Assembly (NCBI GenBank): GCA_023423695.1
Contig: JAFAFA010000149.1
Coordinates: 36,445 to 100,444, forward strand
Direction: 5' to 3'
Source of the DNA: Pseudomonadota bacterium
Lineage (GTDB): Bacteria; Pseudomonadota; Alphaproteobacteria; Azospirillales; Azospirillaceae
DNA length: 64,000 nucleotides
Program-made: the position numbers and the translations under genes
Shown here: in pieces, positions 34,145-43,588 of the stretch
Layout of the letters: the number at the start of each line of letters is the position of its first letter
Position numbering within the stretch: the first letter of the stretch is position 1
Notes under the pieces: generated by a model
What the model was told of the DNA's origin: nothing
Databases searched by the model: none
The model's input: only the letters and a program-made list of their open reading frames with translations

Positions 34145-36415
34145 CTACCCCGCCACACCGCCGGAGGGACGCAGCCGCAGGAGCAGCGGGGCGATGGCGG
34201 AGACGGGAACGGTCAGCGCCAGCCCCCCGTCCTCGTCCGCGGTCGCACTGCCGGTCCACAGAACGGCGCCGTCGCGCTCCGCCGTGACCGTCCAGGGACC
34301 GGGACGGGCAACCCGCCACACCATGGCGCCCTCGCCATAGCCGGTGGCGGCGACGCGGAAGCCCGCGCCTTCCCCTGCCAGCGCCGAGAAGGCCCAGCGC
34401 CCTTCGACCAGATAAGGCATGGACGCGGGCGGGTCGCGGTCGGCGCGGTCGATCCCGGCGAGCGCCACCACCGGCTCCGCTGCCGCGGGGTCGAGCGCGA
34501 CATAGAGGCTGCCCTGGCTGTGGCGCTGGCCCAGAACCCCGACGGAGCGGGAGAAATCGACCGTGGTGGCGCTCGCCCGGTCGAAACGCAGCGTGTTCAG
34601 CGCCCCGCGGTCGCGCACGCGCCAGCGCTGCCCCCCTTCCAGCGGCTCGAACCGCGCGGTGTAGAAGCCCTCGGCGATGCGGGCGTAGGTCGAGGCGGCG
34701 ACCGGGGCCAACTCGGTCGCGCGGGCGGCGGCCAGCACGCTGACCAGCGCGTTCAGGCTGGCCGCCTTCTGGCCGCTGTACATGTGGTAGTAGACGTTGA
34801 AGGGCTTCAGCCGGATCGGACCGCCGGCATGCCGCATGGTGTTGACCAGATTGCGGTAGCCGTAGAAGCGGTTGGTCCACAGGTCGGTGTAGGTGTTCTC
34901 GTTGCTGCCTGCGGCGTAGATCTGGCGCTCCGCCCCCACCGGCAGCCCGACGGGCGGCAGGCCGGTGATCGACGGGAAATCGGCGTCGAAGCGGGCGTCG
35001 CCGCCGTTCATGTTGACGCCGCCCGCCTTGCGCACCGCCGCCAGCGCCGCCTCGTACGGGGAGGTATCGCCCGACCACTGCACCAGCACCGCCCGCTTGC
35101 CGGCGGGGGCCAGCCGGGTGAAATAGTCCAGTGCGCCGCCGATTTCCTGATCCAGGTCGAAGGGCTGCTGCAGATAGGCGCGCGGCAGCGCGTAGCGGCC
35201 GATGTCCGACACCTCGCCCGCCGTTTCCGCCGCATGGTCGTCGCCCTTGACGGGGCGGTAGGTCCCGTCGCGGTCGAGAAACGGGGCTTCCTTCTGCCGG
35301 CTGTAGTCCTTGAAGAAGGCCCACTGGAAGGGATGGGTCCAGGTGTGGCTCGCCGGTTCGACCTGCGGCAGGGCGAACAGTTTCCTGGCGGCCTCCACCG
35401 ACTGCGGCGTGCCGTTCCAGGTCGGGTCGAGGTCGCCGACAATGGGGGCGACGGTCACCGGCAGGTCCGGAAAAGGCTCGATGGCGGCGATGCGCACCAT
35501 GTCGGCGGACAGAACGCGCTTGGCGGCATGGGGCGCCACCTCCGTCACGTTGCGCCATCCGTCGCCGTCGATATGGCTGAAGTAGAGCCGCCGGCCCGAC
35601 AGTGTGGTGACGTCGGGTTTCGGCAGGTCGTCGGTGGCGAAGGCGTCACCGAAAAAGGCGAAGGGATCGACGATCCATTGGCGCCGGTTGTACTCGGTGT
35701 CGAAATAGCGGCTGTAGCCCTCGGCCGCCAGCCCGCCGGCCGGGCCGGTCACCACCAGATGGCTGTCGCTGGCCGGGTCGTCCGCCCGCCGCATCACCAG
35801 ATGGGAGGCGACACGCGCATCGGTCTTGCGGAACAGCGGGTAGCCGGGCAGCACGCCGGACAGCGGCCGTTCGAAGCCGATCATCCCGTCGGCCAGCGAC
35901 GGCTTGGACTTGTAGGTCAGGTCGGAATAGCCGTCGTCGTCGCGCAGCCCGAAGCGGGCGAAGAAGCGGTTGGCCAGCGCCAGCGGCACCGGCCTGCCGC
36001 CGCTTTCCAGCCGCACCCCCGGCTGACCCAGCACGGCGAAGCGGACGCCGCGGTCCATCGCCCGCCCCACCCAGTCGATGTAGGCACCGACATCGACGAA
36101 CGGCTCGCCGGCGAACCAGGTGACGACGCCGCGCAGACCCGGATAGCGCGACAGGTCGGGGAGGCCATCGGCGACGTTCCAGTAGACGACCGACAGTCCC
36201 AGATGGTTCAGCGGAAGTTCAGCCATCGTGTGGATGCGGCTGAGGCGGATCGTGCTTTCCTCACGCAGGTCGACCAGCGCCAGGATGGTGCGCGGCACCT
36301 CTTGCCGGAAGGGTGCGGCTGCGGGCTGCGCGCCGGCCGCCATCGCGGGCACGGCCCACGGCAGCAGCAGGCCGAGCGCCAGCGCCGCCGCCGCTGTCGC
36401 TTTGACGATGCGCAT
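34145..36415 (-). CDS. pelA: Pel polysaccharide deacetylase PelA (without the hydrolase domain)
   Basis: The 756-residue protein has a signal peptide (to about residue 27, AMAA), a reductase-like domain (about 40-240), a polysaccharide-deacetylase domain with metal ligands HIDGDG (Asp283, Asp285) and SHTWTHP (His357, His361), and a C-terminal beta-rich domain. This covers the region of P. aeruginosa PelA (948 residues) downstream of its N-terminal glycoside hydrolase domain. The hydrolase is instead encoded by the upstream gene, whose stop overlaps this ATG by one base (TGATG). Deacetylation gives the positively charged polymer. A GTG three bases earlier is the alternative start. Confidence 0.9.
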   Translation of the reverse strand: MRIVKATAAAALALGLLLPWAVPAMAAGAQPAAAPFRQEVPRTILALVDLREESTIRLSRIHTMAELPLNHLGLSVVYWNVADGLPDLSRYPGLRGVVTWFAGEPFVDVGAYIDWVGRAMDRGVRFAVLGQPGVRLESGGRPVPLALANRFFARFGLRDDDGYSDLTYKSKPSLADGMIGFERPLSGVLPGYPLFRKTDARVASHLVMRRADDPASDSHLVVTGPAGGLAAEGYSRYFDTEYNRRQWIVDPFAFFGDAFATDDLPKPDVTTLSGRRLYFSHIDGDGWRNVTEVAPHAAKRVLSADMVRIAAIEPFPDLPVTVAPIVGDLDPTWNGTPQSVEAARKLFALPQVEPASHTWTHPFQWAFFKDYSRQKEAPFLDRDGTYRPVKGDDHAAETAGEVSDIGRYALPRAYLQQPFDLDQEIGGALDYFTRLAPAGKRAVLVQWSGDTSPYEAALAAVRKAGGVNMNGGDARFDADFPSITGLPPVGLPVGAERQIYAAGSNENTYTDLWTNRFYGYRNLVNTMRHAGGPIRLKPFNVYYHMYSGQKAASLNALVSVLAAARATELAPVAASTYARIAEGFYTARFEPLEGGQRWRVRDRGALNTLRFDRASATTVDFSRSVGVLGQRHSQGSLYVALDPAAAEPVVALAGIDRADRDPPASMPYLVEGRWAFSALAGEGAGFRVAATGYGEGAMVWRVARPGPWTVTAERDGAVLWTGSATADEDGGLALTVPVSAIAPLLLRLRPSGGVAG

Positions 36416-37329
36416 CACCGGGGGGGCTCCGGAATCAGGCGGTCGAGTTCGACCGTGGACACATAGGGCGAGAAGCCGTTGGCCCGCTGCAGATCGTAGA
36501 TCGCCCGGACGCCCGCAGTGTCGGAGGGATCCCAGTAATCGAGCGTGTGCAGGCCGAGCCGCGGGTTCAGCGCGCCGGCGGCCTTCAGCGCCTCCACCTG
36601 GAACCGGTAGTCCTCAGTGCTCTGGCGGTGCGGGCGCTTGGCGGCGAAATCCCAGCCGGCATAGACACTCTCGCCCAGCACATGGGTCAGCAGCGGCGCC
36701 GTCTGCGGCAGGATCTCATACGCGCGGTTCTGCATCAGGCCGATGTCCGGCCAGTTGCGGCGGATGGCCCGCACCAGCGACGCCGACGCATCGGTCATGC
36801 CGCGCCAGCGCTTGGGATCGGTGCGCTCCAGATGCGGCGGGTTGTCGAGCGTGTCAAGGAAGACGCCGTGGAAGCCTTCATGCAGGATGGCCGGCACCAG
36901 TTCCTCCACCACCAGCTTGACCCAGCGGCGGTCGCGGACGTCGACATAGAAGCTGCCGGGCCAGTTGGGATTCTCCTGGTCCAGGATGCCCCAGCCCTTC
37001 ACCCGGCCGAACCAGGGGCGGTGCGTCTCCACCTCGCCCACGCTGAGATAGCCGAGCAGGGTCTTGCCGCGGTCGGCCAGCGGCTGGAGCGGCGGATGGG
37101 TGCGGCTGTCCAGAACCAGCAGACGGTAGGGCTGGAAGGCGGTCAGCGGCGCCGCATCGGCGTAATAGACCGCCCAGGGAGAATTTGGGGATTGAGTGGC
37201 GGAGGATCGGGAAGCGGAAGCTTGGCCGGCATCGGCGGCCCGCAGGGGGCGGTTGGGCAGCGCCAGCGACGCCGCACCCGAAACCAGCCCCGCGGCGACG
37301 GCGCGCCGCCCGATCAGACCACCGAACAC
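36415..37329 (-). CDS. Stand-alone PelA-type glycoside hydrolase (GH166/GH114-like)
   Basis: The 304-residue protein starts with GTG and an N-terminal twin-arginine-like signal (GRRAVAAGLVSGAASLALP). The mature part is a TIM-barrel hydrolase of the endo-alpha-1,4-polygalactosaminidase type: WAVYYADAAPLTAF at the first strand, LLGYLSVGEVETHR, GVFLDTLDNP, and THVLGESVYAGW, where Glu220 aligns in position with the catalytic Glu of the PelA hydrolase domain. It should cut Pel during export or limit polymer length. In P. aeruginosa this activity is the N-terminal domain of PelA; here it is a free protein, one base-overlapped with the deacetylase gene. Confidence 0.85.
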   Translation of the reverse strand: MFGGLIGRRAVAAGLVSGAASLALPNRPLRAADAGQASASRSSATQSPNSPWAVYYADAAPLTAFQPYRLLVLDSRTHPPLQPLADRGKTLLGYLSVGEVETHRPWFGRVKGWGILDQENPNWPGSFYVDVRDRRWVKLVVEELVPAILHEGFHGVFLDTLDNPPHLERTDPKRWRGMTDASASLVRAIRRNWPDIGLMQNRAYEILPQTAPLLTHVLGESVYAGWDFAAKRPHRQSTEDYRFQVEALKAAGALNPRLGLHTLDYWDPSDTAGVRAIYDLQRANGFSPYVSTVELDRLIPEPPR

Positions 37330-37369
37330 TCCAGCCGAACCTTTCCCGACGCCACCCCGACCTGAACGG

Positions 37370-38311
37370 TCAGCCCAGCCACGCCAGCGTCTCGCGTAGC
37401 CCGTCCTCCAACGGCGTGTCGCAGCTCATGCCGAAGGCGGCGACGAGACGCGACGGATCGCCGATGGACACCCGGATGTCACCCGCCCGCGCCGGACCGT
37501 ATCGGCGGTCGAGCGGCCGGCCCGACAGTTCCGCCAGCACCTCCGCCAGCCGATTGACCGAAGTCGGACGGCCGGTGCAGACGTTGAAGACCGGTGCGCC
37601 GGACCTTGGATTGTCCATCGCCGCCGTCAGGTATCGCACCAAGTCCTTTACAAAGATGAAATCGCGGACCTGTTCGCCGTCGCCGTTGATGGTGATCGGT
37701 TCGCCCCTCACGATCCTGCCGGCAAAGATGGAAATGACGCCCGAATAGGGCGATTTCGGGTCCTGGCGCGGCCCATAGACGTTGAAGAAGCGGAAGCCGG
37801 TGGTCGGCACGCCGTGCACGATGTCGGCCACCCGCGCATGCAGTTCGCAGCCCAGCTTGTCGGCGCCATAGGCGGACAGCGGGCGGGTCGCCGCATCCTC
37901 GGTCAAGGGCATGGCCGGATTGTCGCCATAGACGGCGGCGGATGAGGCGTAGATCACCGGCACCGGCCCCTTGGGGTTGGCGCGGCGGGCGGCGTCGAAC
38001 ACCGCGACGGTGCCGGACAGGTTGGCATGGTGGGTTTCCAGCCACGCCTCGCGCGAGCGGTCGACGGAGGCGACGGCGGCCAGATGGAAACAGCCGTCCA
38101 CGCCCTCACCATGGGGGCCGGCCATCGCCGCTTCGACCGCCGCGGCGTCGGCGACATCGCCGACCGTCACCGGCACGGTCGGGGGAAGGTTCTCGCGCTT
38201 GCCGGTGGACAGGTCGTCCAGAACCCCGACCTCGTGCCCGGCGGCCAGCAGCCGCTCGATCAGGTGCGAGCCGATGAAGCCGCAACCGCCGGTGACCAGA
38301 TAACGCGCCAT
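37370..38311 (-). CDS. pelX: NAD-dependent epimerase, likely UDP-GlcNAc C4-epimerase (PelX-like)
   Basis: The 313-residue extended SDR has the Rossmann motif VTGGCGFIGSHL at the N-terminus, the catalytic triad Ser123/124 (YASSAAVYGD), Tyr148 and Lys152 (AYGADKLG), and FRFFNVYGPRQDP for UDP-sugar binding. Pel is rich in N-acetylgalactosamine, so UDP-GalNAc must be made from UDP-GlcNAc; PelX performs this in Pseudomonas strains that carry it. Placement directly upstream of the PelA hydrolase gene (40-base gap) supports this role. A UDP-glucose 4-epimerase is the alternative. Confidence 0.85.
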   Translation of the reverse strand: MARYLVTGGCGFIGSHLIERLLAAGHEVGVLDDLSTGKRENLPPTVPVTVGDVADAAAVEAAMAGPHGEGVDGCFHLAAVASVDRSREAWLETHHANLSGTVAVFDAARRANPKGPVPVIYASSAAVYGDNPAMPLTEDAATRPLSAYGADKLGCELHARVADIVHGVPTTGFRFFNVYGPRQDPKSPYSGVISIFAGRIVRGEPITINGDGEQVRDFIFVKDLVRYLTAAMDNPRSGAPVFNVCTGRPTSVNRLAEVLAELSGRPLDRRYGPARAGDIRVSIGDPSRLVAAFGMSCDTPLEDGLRETLAWLG

Positions 38312-38405
38312 CGCTGCGGCTCCCTCCGTTTTGGGTGCATGGTGGAAAGTACGCGAGGACCGCGATGGCGGATCTCATGCCGCTGCGGAAATCGCCTGGA
38401 CCCGC

Positions 38406-38795
38406 TCAGGCGGCTGTCAGGAACCCCGCGACGGCCGCCTGAAATTCCTTGGGTTTGATGGGCTTGGAGACATGGCCGTCGAACCCCGCATCGGCCAGCC
38501 GGCGCTTGTCGGCGGGGGTGGCGAGGTTGGTCACGGCCAGAACCGGCGTGGCGGCGAGGCCGCCGTCGGCGCGGATCTGCTTGATCAGTTCCAGCCCCGA
38601 CAGGCCGGGCATGACGATGTCCATCACCACCAGATCCGGAACCATCTCGCGCATCAGCGCCAGCACCGAGGTGGCGTCGGACGCCTCGACCACGGCGAAA
38701 CCGGCTTCCTCCAGGCAGCGGACGAAGAGCTTGCGCATCAGCACATTGTCTTCGACCACCAGGATCGTCCGCGTCTTTTCGACCGTGTCCACCAT
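38406..38795 (-). CDS. Single-domain response regulator (CheY/DivK-like)
   Basis: The 129-residue protein is one receiver domain: acidic pair Glu15/Asp16 (VVEDN), phospho-acceptor Asp59 in VVMDIVMPGLSG, Thr in VTNLATP and the conserved Lys in HVSKPIK. No output domain follows. The frame is open upstream, but the Met at 38795 starts a normal receiver. It lies upstream of pelX in the same direction with a 94-base gap, so it may be the first gene of the Pel transcript or a separate unit. The partner kinase is not nearby. Confidence 0.85.
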   Translation of the reverse strand: MVDTVEKTRTILVVEDNVLMRKLFVRCLEEAGFAVVEASDATSVLALMREMVPDLVVMDIVMPGLSGLELIKQIRADGGLAATPVLAVTNLATPADKRRLADAGFDGHVSKPIKPKEFQAAVAGFLTAA

Positions 38796-39135
38796 CTCGC
38801 CATCCGGACCTTGATTCCGCGCCCCGTACGGTCGGCCATGCGGCGCCGGCCGGCACGCAGGGCCGCACAGGGCATATCCACGCGGCATTTCACATTTGGT
38901 TCAGTGTCTACGGCTTTTGGTTTGGCCGGTCAAGCGGCCCACAGCCCTGGCGAGGGGTTCCTTCACGGATGTTGTGTGAAACTTGTCGCAGTAATCCCAC
39001 GGATAGTGCGGCTGCGCTTTCCACTGGCGCGACCGGGTCGGTTGAGGCCATCCTCCCGGCAAAGCCGGAGATCGATCTTCCGCACGATCATTCGAGGGGA
39101 CCATCCGGGTCCGCAAACCAGGGAGACAGAGCATC
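38796..39135. other. 340-base divergent intergenic region
   Basis: This is the shared upstream region of the response-regulator gene (leftward) and the glutathione S-transferase gene (rightward). A GGGAGA ribosome site precedes the latter at 39121-39126. I see no long inverted repeat, clear promoter pair or coding signal. Confidence 0.5.
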
Positions 39136-39759
39136 GTGACAGCGCCCTTCATCCTCTACGGCAACGTGAATTCCCAGCCGGCGACCCGTGTGGCGCTGTT
39201 TTTCCGGCTGGCCGGCATTCCGTTCCAGTACCGGCATGTCGACCTGCGCACCGGGCAGCAGAAGTCGCCGGAATATCAGGCAATCAACCGCTTCGGCCGG
39301 GTGCCGACGCTGGTGCATGGCGACCATTCGATTTCCGAATCCAGCGTGATCCTGACTTATCTGGCCGAACAGACCGGACAGTTCGGCGGTCGCGACGCCG
39401 CAGAGAAGCTGCGCATCGCCGAATGGTTGAGCTGGCTGGCCGACGTGCTTCTGCCGGTCCAGCGCGCCCGGGCCGTGCGCAAGTTCAACGGCGACGCCAA
39501 CGCCCTGCCCTGGCTCGACGCCTCCGCCGCCAGCGGCATGAAGCTGTTCGACGAGCATCTGGCCGGCCACAGCTTCATCCAGAGCGAACGGCTGACCATC
39601 GCCGACATCTTCGCCTTCCCCTGGATCGACCTGCTGAACGAATCCGCCATCGAGGCGAAGGACTACCCCAACGTCCAGGCCTGGGCAGAGCGCATCCGCG
39701 CGCAGCCGGGCTACAAGCCGCAGTACGAGCTGATGCCGTCGGCGGATGCGGAGTGCTGA
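39136..39759 (+). CDS. Glutathione S-transferase family protein
   Basis: The 207-residue protein begins with GTG after a GGGAGA ribosome site. The N-terminal thioredoxin-like domain (residues about 1-80) has FILYGNVNSQPATRV, GRVPTLVHGD and the glutathione gamma-glutamyl contact ISESSVILTYLAEQ. The all-helical C-terminal domain includes LTIADIFAFPWIDLL. It may conjugate or reduce electrophiles, or act on a haloacid or disulfide. Monocistronic, divergent from the Pel operon, and followed by a large palindromic repeat. Specific substrate unknown. Confidence 0.92.
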   Translation: MTAPFILYGNVNSQPATRVALFFRLAGIPFQYRHVDLRTGQQKSPEYQAINRFGRVPTLVHGDHSISESSVILTYLAEQTGQFGGRDAAEKLRIAEWLSWLADVLLPVQRARAVRKFNGDANALPWLDASAASGMKLFDEHLAGHSFIQSERLTIADIFAFPWIDLLNESAIEAKDYPNVQAWAERIRAQPGYKPQYELMPSADAEC

Positions 39760-39779
39760 GGTAGGTTATTGCAGCGGGT

Positions 39780-39890
39780 GCCCCCTCCCCATCCCTCCCC
39801 CACCTTCGGTGGGAGAGGGGGCAGGAGCTTTGCTGGAGTAAAGCGGCAGCTCCCTCTCCCGCGTTAGCGGGGGAGGTTTAGGGAGGGGGC
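39780..39890. repeat. 111-base composite palindromic repeat, copy A
   Basis: The ends GCCCCCTCCC (39780-39789) and GGGAGGGGGC (39881-39890) are a perfect 10-base inverted repeat. Inside are two further hairpins, one closed by a C(TTCG)G loop (CCCAC-CTTCG-GTGGG) and one CCCGC-GTTA-GCGGG. It lies between the convergent GST and PaaK-like genes and could terminate both. It shares ends, size and an inner GCGGCAGCT segment with the copy at 41181-41289. Confidence 0.75.
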
Positions 39891-39906
39891 AACTGCCGCG
39901 ACACTC

Positions 39907-41136
39907 TCACCCCCGCGTGTCGTCGATCACCTTGCCGTCGTTGGGCAGGCTGCCCGGCGACACGAACTCCACCGCCCCTTTCAGCTTGGTCACCGACGCC
40001 AGCGTTTCGCGAACGGCGGCGGCGAGATCGTCACTGGTTTCCTCCGCTTCGCAGCGCAGGGTCATGGTGTCGCTGGCGTCCTGGCGACCGACGACGAGGC
40101 GGCCGCGAGACAGCTGGGGATGGCGGCGCAGCACCTCGGCGACCTGCCCCGGATGGACGAACATGCCCTTGACCTTGGTGGTCTGGTCGGCACGGCCCAT
40201 CCAGCCCTTCAGCCGCATGTTGGTCCGGCCACAGGGGCTGGTGCCCGGCAGCACCGCCGACAGGTCGCCGGTGGCGAAGCGGATCAGCGGATAGGCCGGG
40301 TTGAAGATGGTCACCACCACCTCGCCCACCTCGCCGTCGGGAACCGGGTCGCCGGTGCCGGGGCGGACGATCTCGACGATGCAGCCCTCGTTCACCACCA
40401 GACCGGAGCGCGCCCGGGTCTCGTAGGCGACGATGCCGAGATCGGCTGTGCCGTAGCTCTGGTAGACGTCCAGCCCGCGCGCCTCGTAGAAGGCGCGGGC
40501 GTCGGGCAGATAGGGGCCGCCCGACACGGCGGCGATGCGGATGGAGGAGACGTCGAGCCCAAGCGCGTCGCCCTTCTCCAGGATGATCTTCAGGAAGTCG
40601 GGCGTGCCGATATAGCCGCGCGGCTTCAGGCTGGCGATCACCTGGGCCTGCATTTCGGTGTTGCCGGTGCCGGCGGGGATGACGGCGCAGCCGATGGCAT
40701 GCGCGCCCGTCTCGAACATCGAGCCGGCGGGGGTCAGATGGTAGGCGAAGCAGTTGTGGGCGAGGTCGCCGGGGCGGAAGCCGGCGGCGAACAGCGCGCG
40801 GGCGCTGCGCCAGGGATCGGCGCCATGCGGTTCGGGATCGTGGATCGGGCCGGGAGAGGCGAAGACGCGCGCCAGCCGGCCAATCTCCACCGCGGCCAGA
40901 CCACCGAAGGGCGGGTTCGCCTGCTGCAGCGCGATCAGGTCGGCCTTGCGCGTCACCGGCAGGGTGGCGAGCGACGCGCGGTCATGGATCGCCGCCGGGT
41001 CGATCTCCGCCAACAGCCGGCGGAAATAGGGTGCGGCGTCCTTGGCGTGATGCAGATGGGCGGGCAACGCCGCGAACTGCTCGGCCTCGCGCCGGTCGGA
41101 AGAACGGGTTTCGAGGTCGTCGTAGAAATCGGTCAT
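39907..41136 (-). CDS. Phenylacetate-CoA ligase family protein (PaaK-like)
   Basis: The 409-residue protein resembles PaaK-type adenylate-forming ligases: TLPVTRKADLIALQQANPPFGGL, a long central domain with HLTPAGSMFETGAHAIGCAVIPAGTGNTEMQ, SYGTADLGIVAYE (the A5-like motif), FATGDLS and GRADQTTKVKGMFVHPGQVAEVL. It should join an aryl or short carboxylic acid to CoA with ATP. The frame extends upstream through the repeat; the ATG at 41136 starts the domain. It is the last gene of the Liv-type transporter operon, suggesting that the imported acid is aromatic or phenylacetate-like. Confidence 0.85.
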   Translation of the reverse strand: MTDFYDDLETRSSDRREAEQFAALPAHLHHAKDAAPYFRRLLAEIDPAAIHDRASLATLPVTRKADLIALQQANPPFGGLAAVEIGRLARVFASPGPIHDPEPHGADPWRSARALFAAGFRPGDLAHNCFAYHLTPAGSMFETGAHAIGCAVIPAGTGNTEMQAQVIASLKPRGYIGTPDFLKIILEKGDALGLDVSSIRIAAVSGGPYLPDARAFYEARGLDVYQSYGTADLGIVAYETRARSGLVVNEGCIVEIVRPGTGDPVPDGEVGEVVVTIFNPAYPLIRFATGDLSAVLPGTSPCGRTNMRLKGWMGRADQTTKVKGMFVHPGQVAEVLRRHPQLSRGRLVVGRQDASDTMTLRCEAEETSDDLAAAVRETLASVTKLKGAVEFVSPGSLPNDGKVIDDTRG

Positions 41137-41180
41137 GGTCGTTCGTCCGTTCAGGGGTCGGCCGAGGTGACGCGGGAATT

Positions 41181-41289
41181 GCCCCCACCCCTGCCCTCCC
41201 CCGCTGGGCGGGGGAGGGGTTAAGTGCTTGTCGGGCAAAGAGGCGGCAGCTGCCTCCCCAGCCCAGCGGGGGAGGGTCAGGGAGGGGGC
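41181..41289. repeat. 109-base composite palindromic repeat, copy B
   Basis: Ends GCCCCCACCC (41181-41190) and GGGAGGGGGC (41280-41289) form an inverted repeat with one mismatch. Two inner C-run/G-run hairpins and a GCGGCAGCTGCC segment match copy A in order and orientation. It fills the gap between livF and the PaaK-like gene, so it is probably transcribed and may cut or stabilise the operon message there. Confidence 0.75.
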
Positions 41290-41317
41290 ATCGGCAGCCG
41301 ACGCCTCGCCACTCCCG

Positions 41318-42181
<864 letters not shown>

Positions 42182-42255
42182 GCGGCACCTGGACTGTTCG
42201 GAAGAAGGGAGGGCGCCCCCGCCGGGAAAGGCGGAGGCGCCGGGTACTCAGGGGC

Positions 42256-43536
42256 TTACCAGCCCAGCCATTCCGGCTTGCGCGGAACGTCGACGGTGGT
42301 CAGCTTCTCCAGCTTGATCGTGCCGGCCTTGACCAGATCGTCCACGCTGGCGCCGGTTTCGCCCGACACTTTGGCGCGGTAGATGTTGACCGCCGTCATG
42401 CCGCGGTGATCGGTGTCGGTCCAGGTCGAGGGAACGCACACACCCTCCAGCCCGGCCGGAACCCAATCCTTCTTCTGGTACATCGCCTTGCGGATGTTCG
42501 GGCCGGTGACGCCGCCGTTCTTCGACGCCCAGTCCATCGCTTCCTTCATGTAGAAGGCGGTGCAGACGCCGGCCATGTAGTGAACCGGACGGTAGGCGGT
42601 GCCGGCTGCGTCGGAGAGCTTGGAGATGTCCTTCAGCGTCTTCATGCCCGGCACCTCGGCATTCCAGGTCGCGGCGGTGCGCACCGGGAACACCACGCCG
42701 TCGGCGGCGGCACCGGCGGCCTTGGCGGCGTTCTCGTCCATGCCCCAGACATTGCCCATGAACTGGACCTTGGCGCCCACCGTCTGGCAAGCCTTCAGCA
42801 CCGAGATGTTGGAGCCGGCGGTGTTGCCGAGATAGGCGTAGTTGACGCCGGACTGCTTCAGCGTCAGGCACTGGGCGGTGTAGTCGCCGGGGGTCAGGGC
42901 GAACTGCACCGCCGGCAGGACGTCGAAGCCCAGCTCCTTGGCCAGCTGTTCGCCGGCATCCTTCGGCGCGTTGGGATAGGGGTGGTTGGCGCCCATGTGG
43001 ACGTATTTCGGCTTGCCTTGGCCGCCCTGCTTCTTCCAGTCCTCGGCCGCCCACATCAGCATGCCGCGCAGGGCGTCGGAGTAGGACGGACCGTAGAAGA
43101 AGTTATAGGGGGCCGGCTTGGAGCCGTGCGGGCCCTTGCCGGTCGGGTCGGTCAGGTGACCGGAGTAGGAGCCGGAATAGGCCGGGATCTCGTCCTTGCC
43201 GACGAAGCCGGTCAGCGCCTCGGTATCGGCGGTGCCCCAGCCCTGGAGAGCGGCGATCTTGTCGCTGCCCGACGACCACTTCTTGTACTGGCTGATCGCG
43301 CGCGGCGCCTGATAGCCGTAGTCGACGCTGTCGACCGCCAGCTTGGTGCCGTTGATGCCGCCCTTGGCGTTGATGTAGGCGAGCGCGTCCGCCACGCCCT
43401 GCGCGTAGGGCACGCCGACGTCGGAGGTGGCGCCGGACTGGTCCGCCAGATGGCCGACCGGGATGTCGGCATAAGCGGTGGCGGTGGTCGCCAGCATCAG
43501 CGCGGAGGTGGCGAAAAGTGCGGTCTTGATCGACAT
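42256..43536 (-). CDS. Liv-type ABC transporter substrate-binding protein
   Basis: The 426-residue protein has a signal peptide (MSIKTALFATSALMLATTA, cleavage near AYA/DIP at residue 23) and the type-1 periplasmic-binding fold of branched-chain amino acid receptors: VGHLADQSGATSDVGVPYAQG, INAKGGINGTKLAVDSVDYGY, YSGSYSGHLTDP. The start at 43536 has GGGAG ten bases upstream. At over 400 residues it is longer than LivK proper (about 370) and looks like the aromatic/short-chain-acid group of this family. With two CoA ligases in the operon, the ligand is more likely an organic acid than an amino acid. Confidence 0.9.
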   Translation of the reverse strand: MSIKTALFATSALMLATTATAYADIPVGHLADQSGATSDVGVPYAQGVADALAYINAKGGINGTKLAVDSVDYGYQAPRAISQYKKWSSGSDKIAALQGWGTADTEALTGFVGKDEIPAYSGSYSGHLTDPTGKGPHGSKPAPYNFFYGPSYSDALRGMLMWAAEDWKKQGGQGKPKYVHMGANHPYPNAPKDAGEQLAKELGFDVLPAVQFALTPGDYTAQCLTLKQSGVNYAYLGNTAGSNISVLKACQTVGAKVQFMGNVWGMDENAAKAAGAAADGVVFPVRTAATWNAEVPGMKTLKDISKLSDAAGTAYRPVHYMAGVCTAFYMKEAMDWASKNGGVTGPNIRKAMYQKKDWVPAGLEGVCVPSTWTDTDHRGMTAVNIYRAKVSGETGASVDDLVKAGTIKLEKLTTVDVPRKPEWLGW

Positions 43537-43588
43537 GGTGCGTTGACTCCCCATTCTGTTCTGTTTGTTGACCAGCAAAGCGTCTGGA

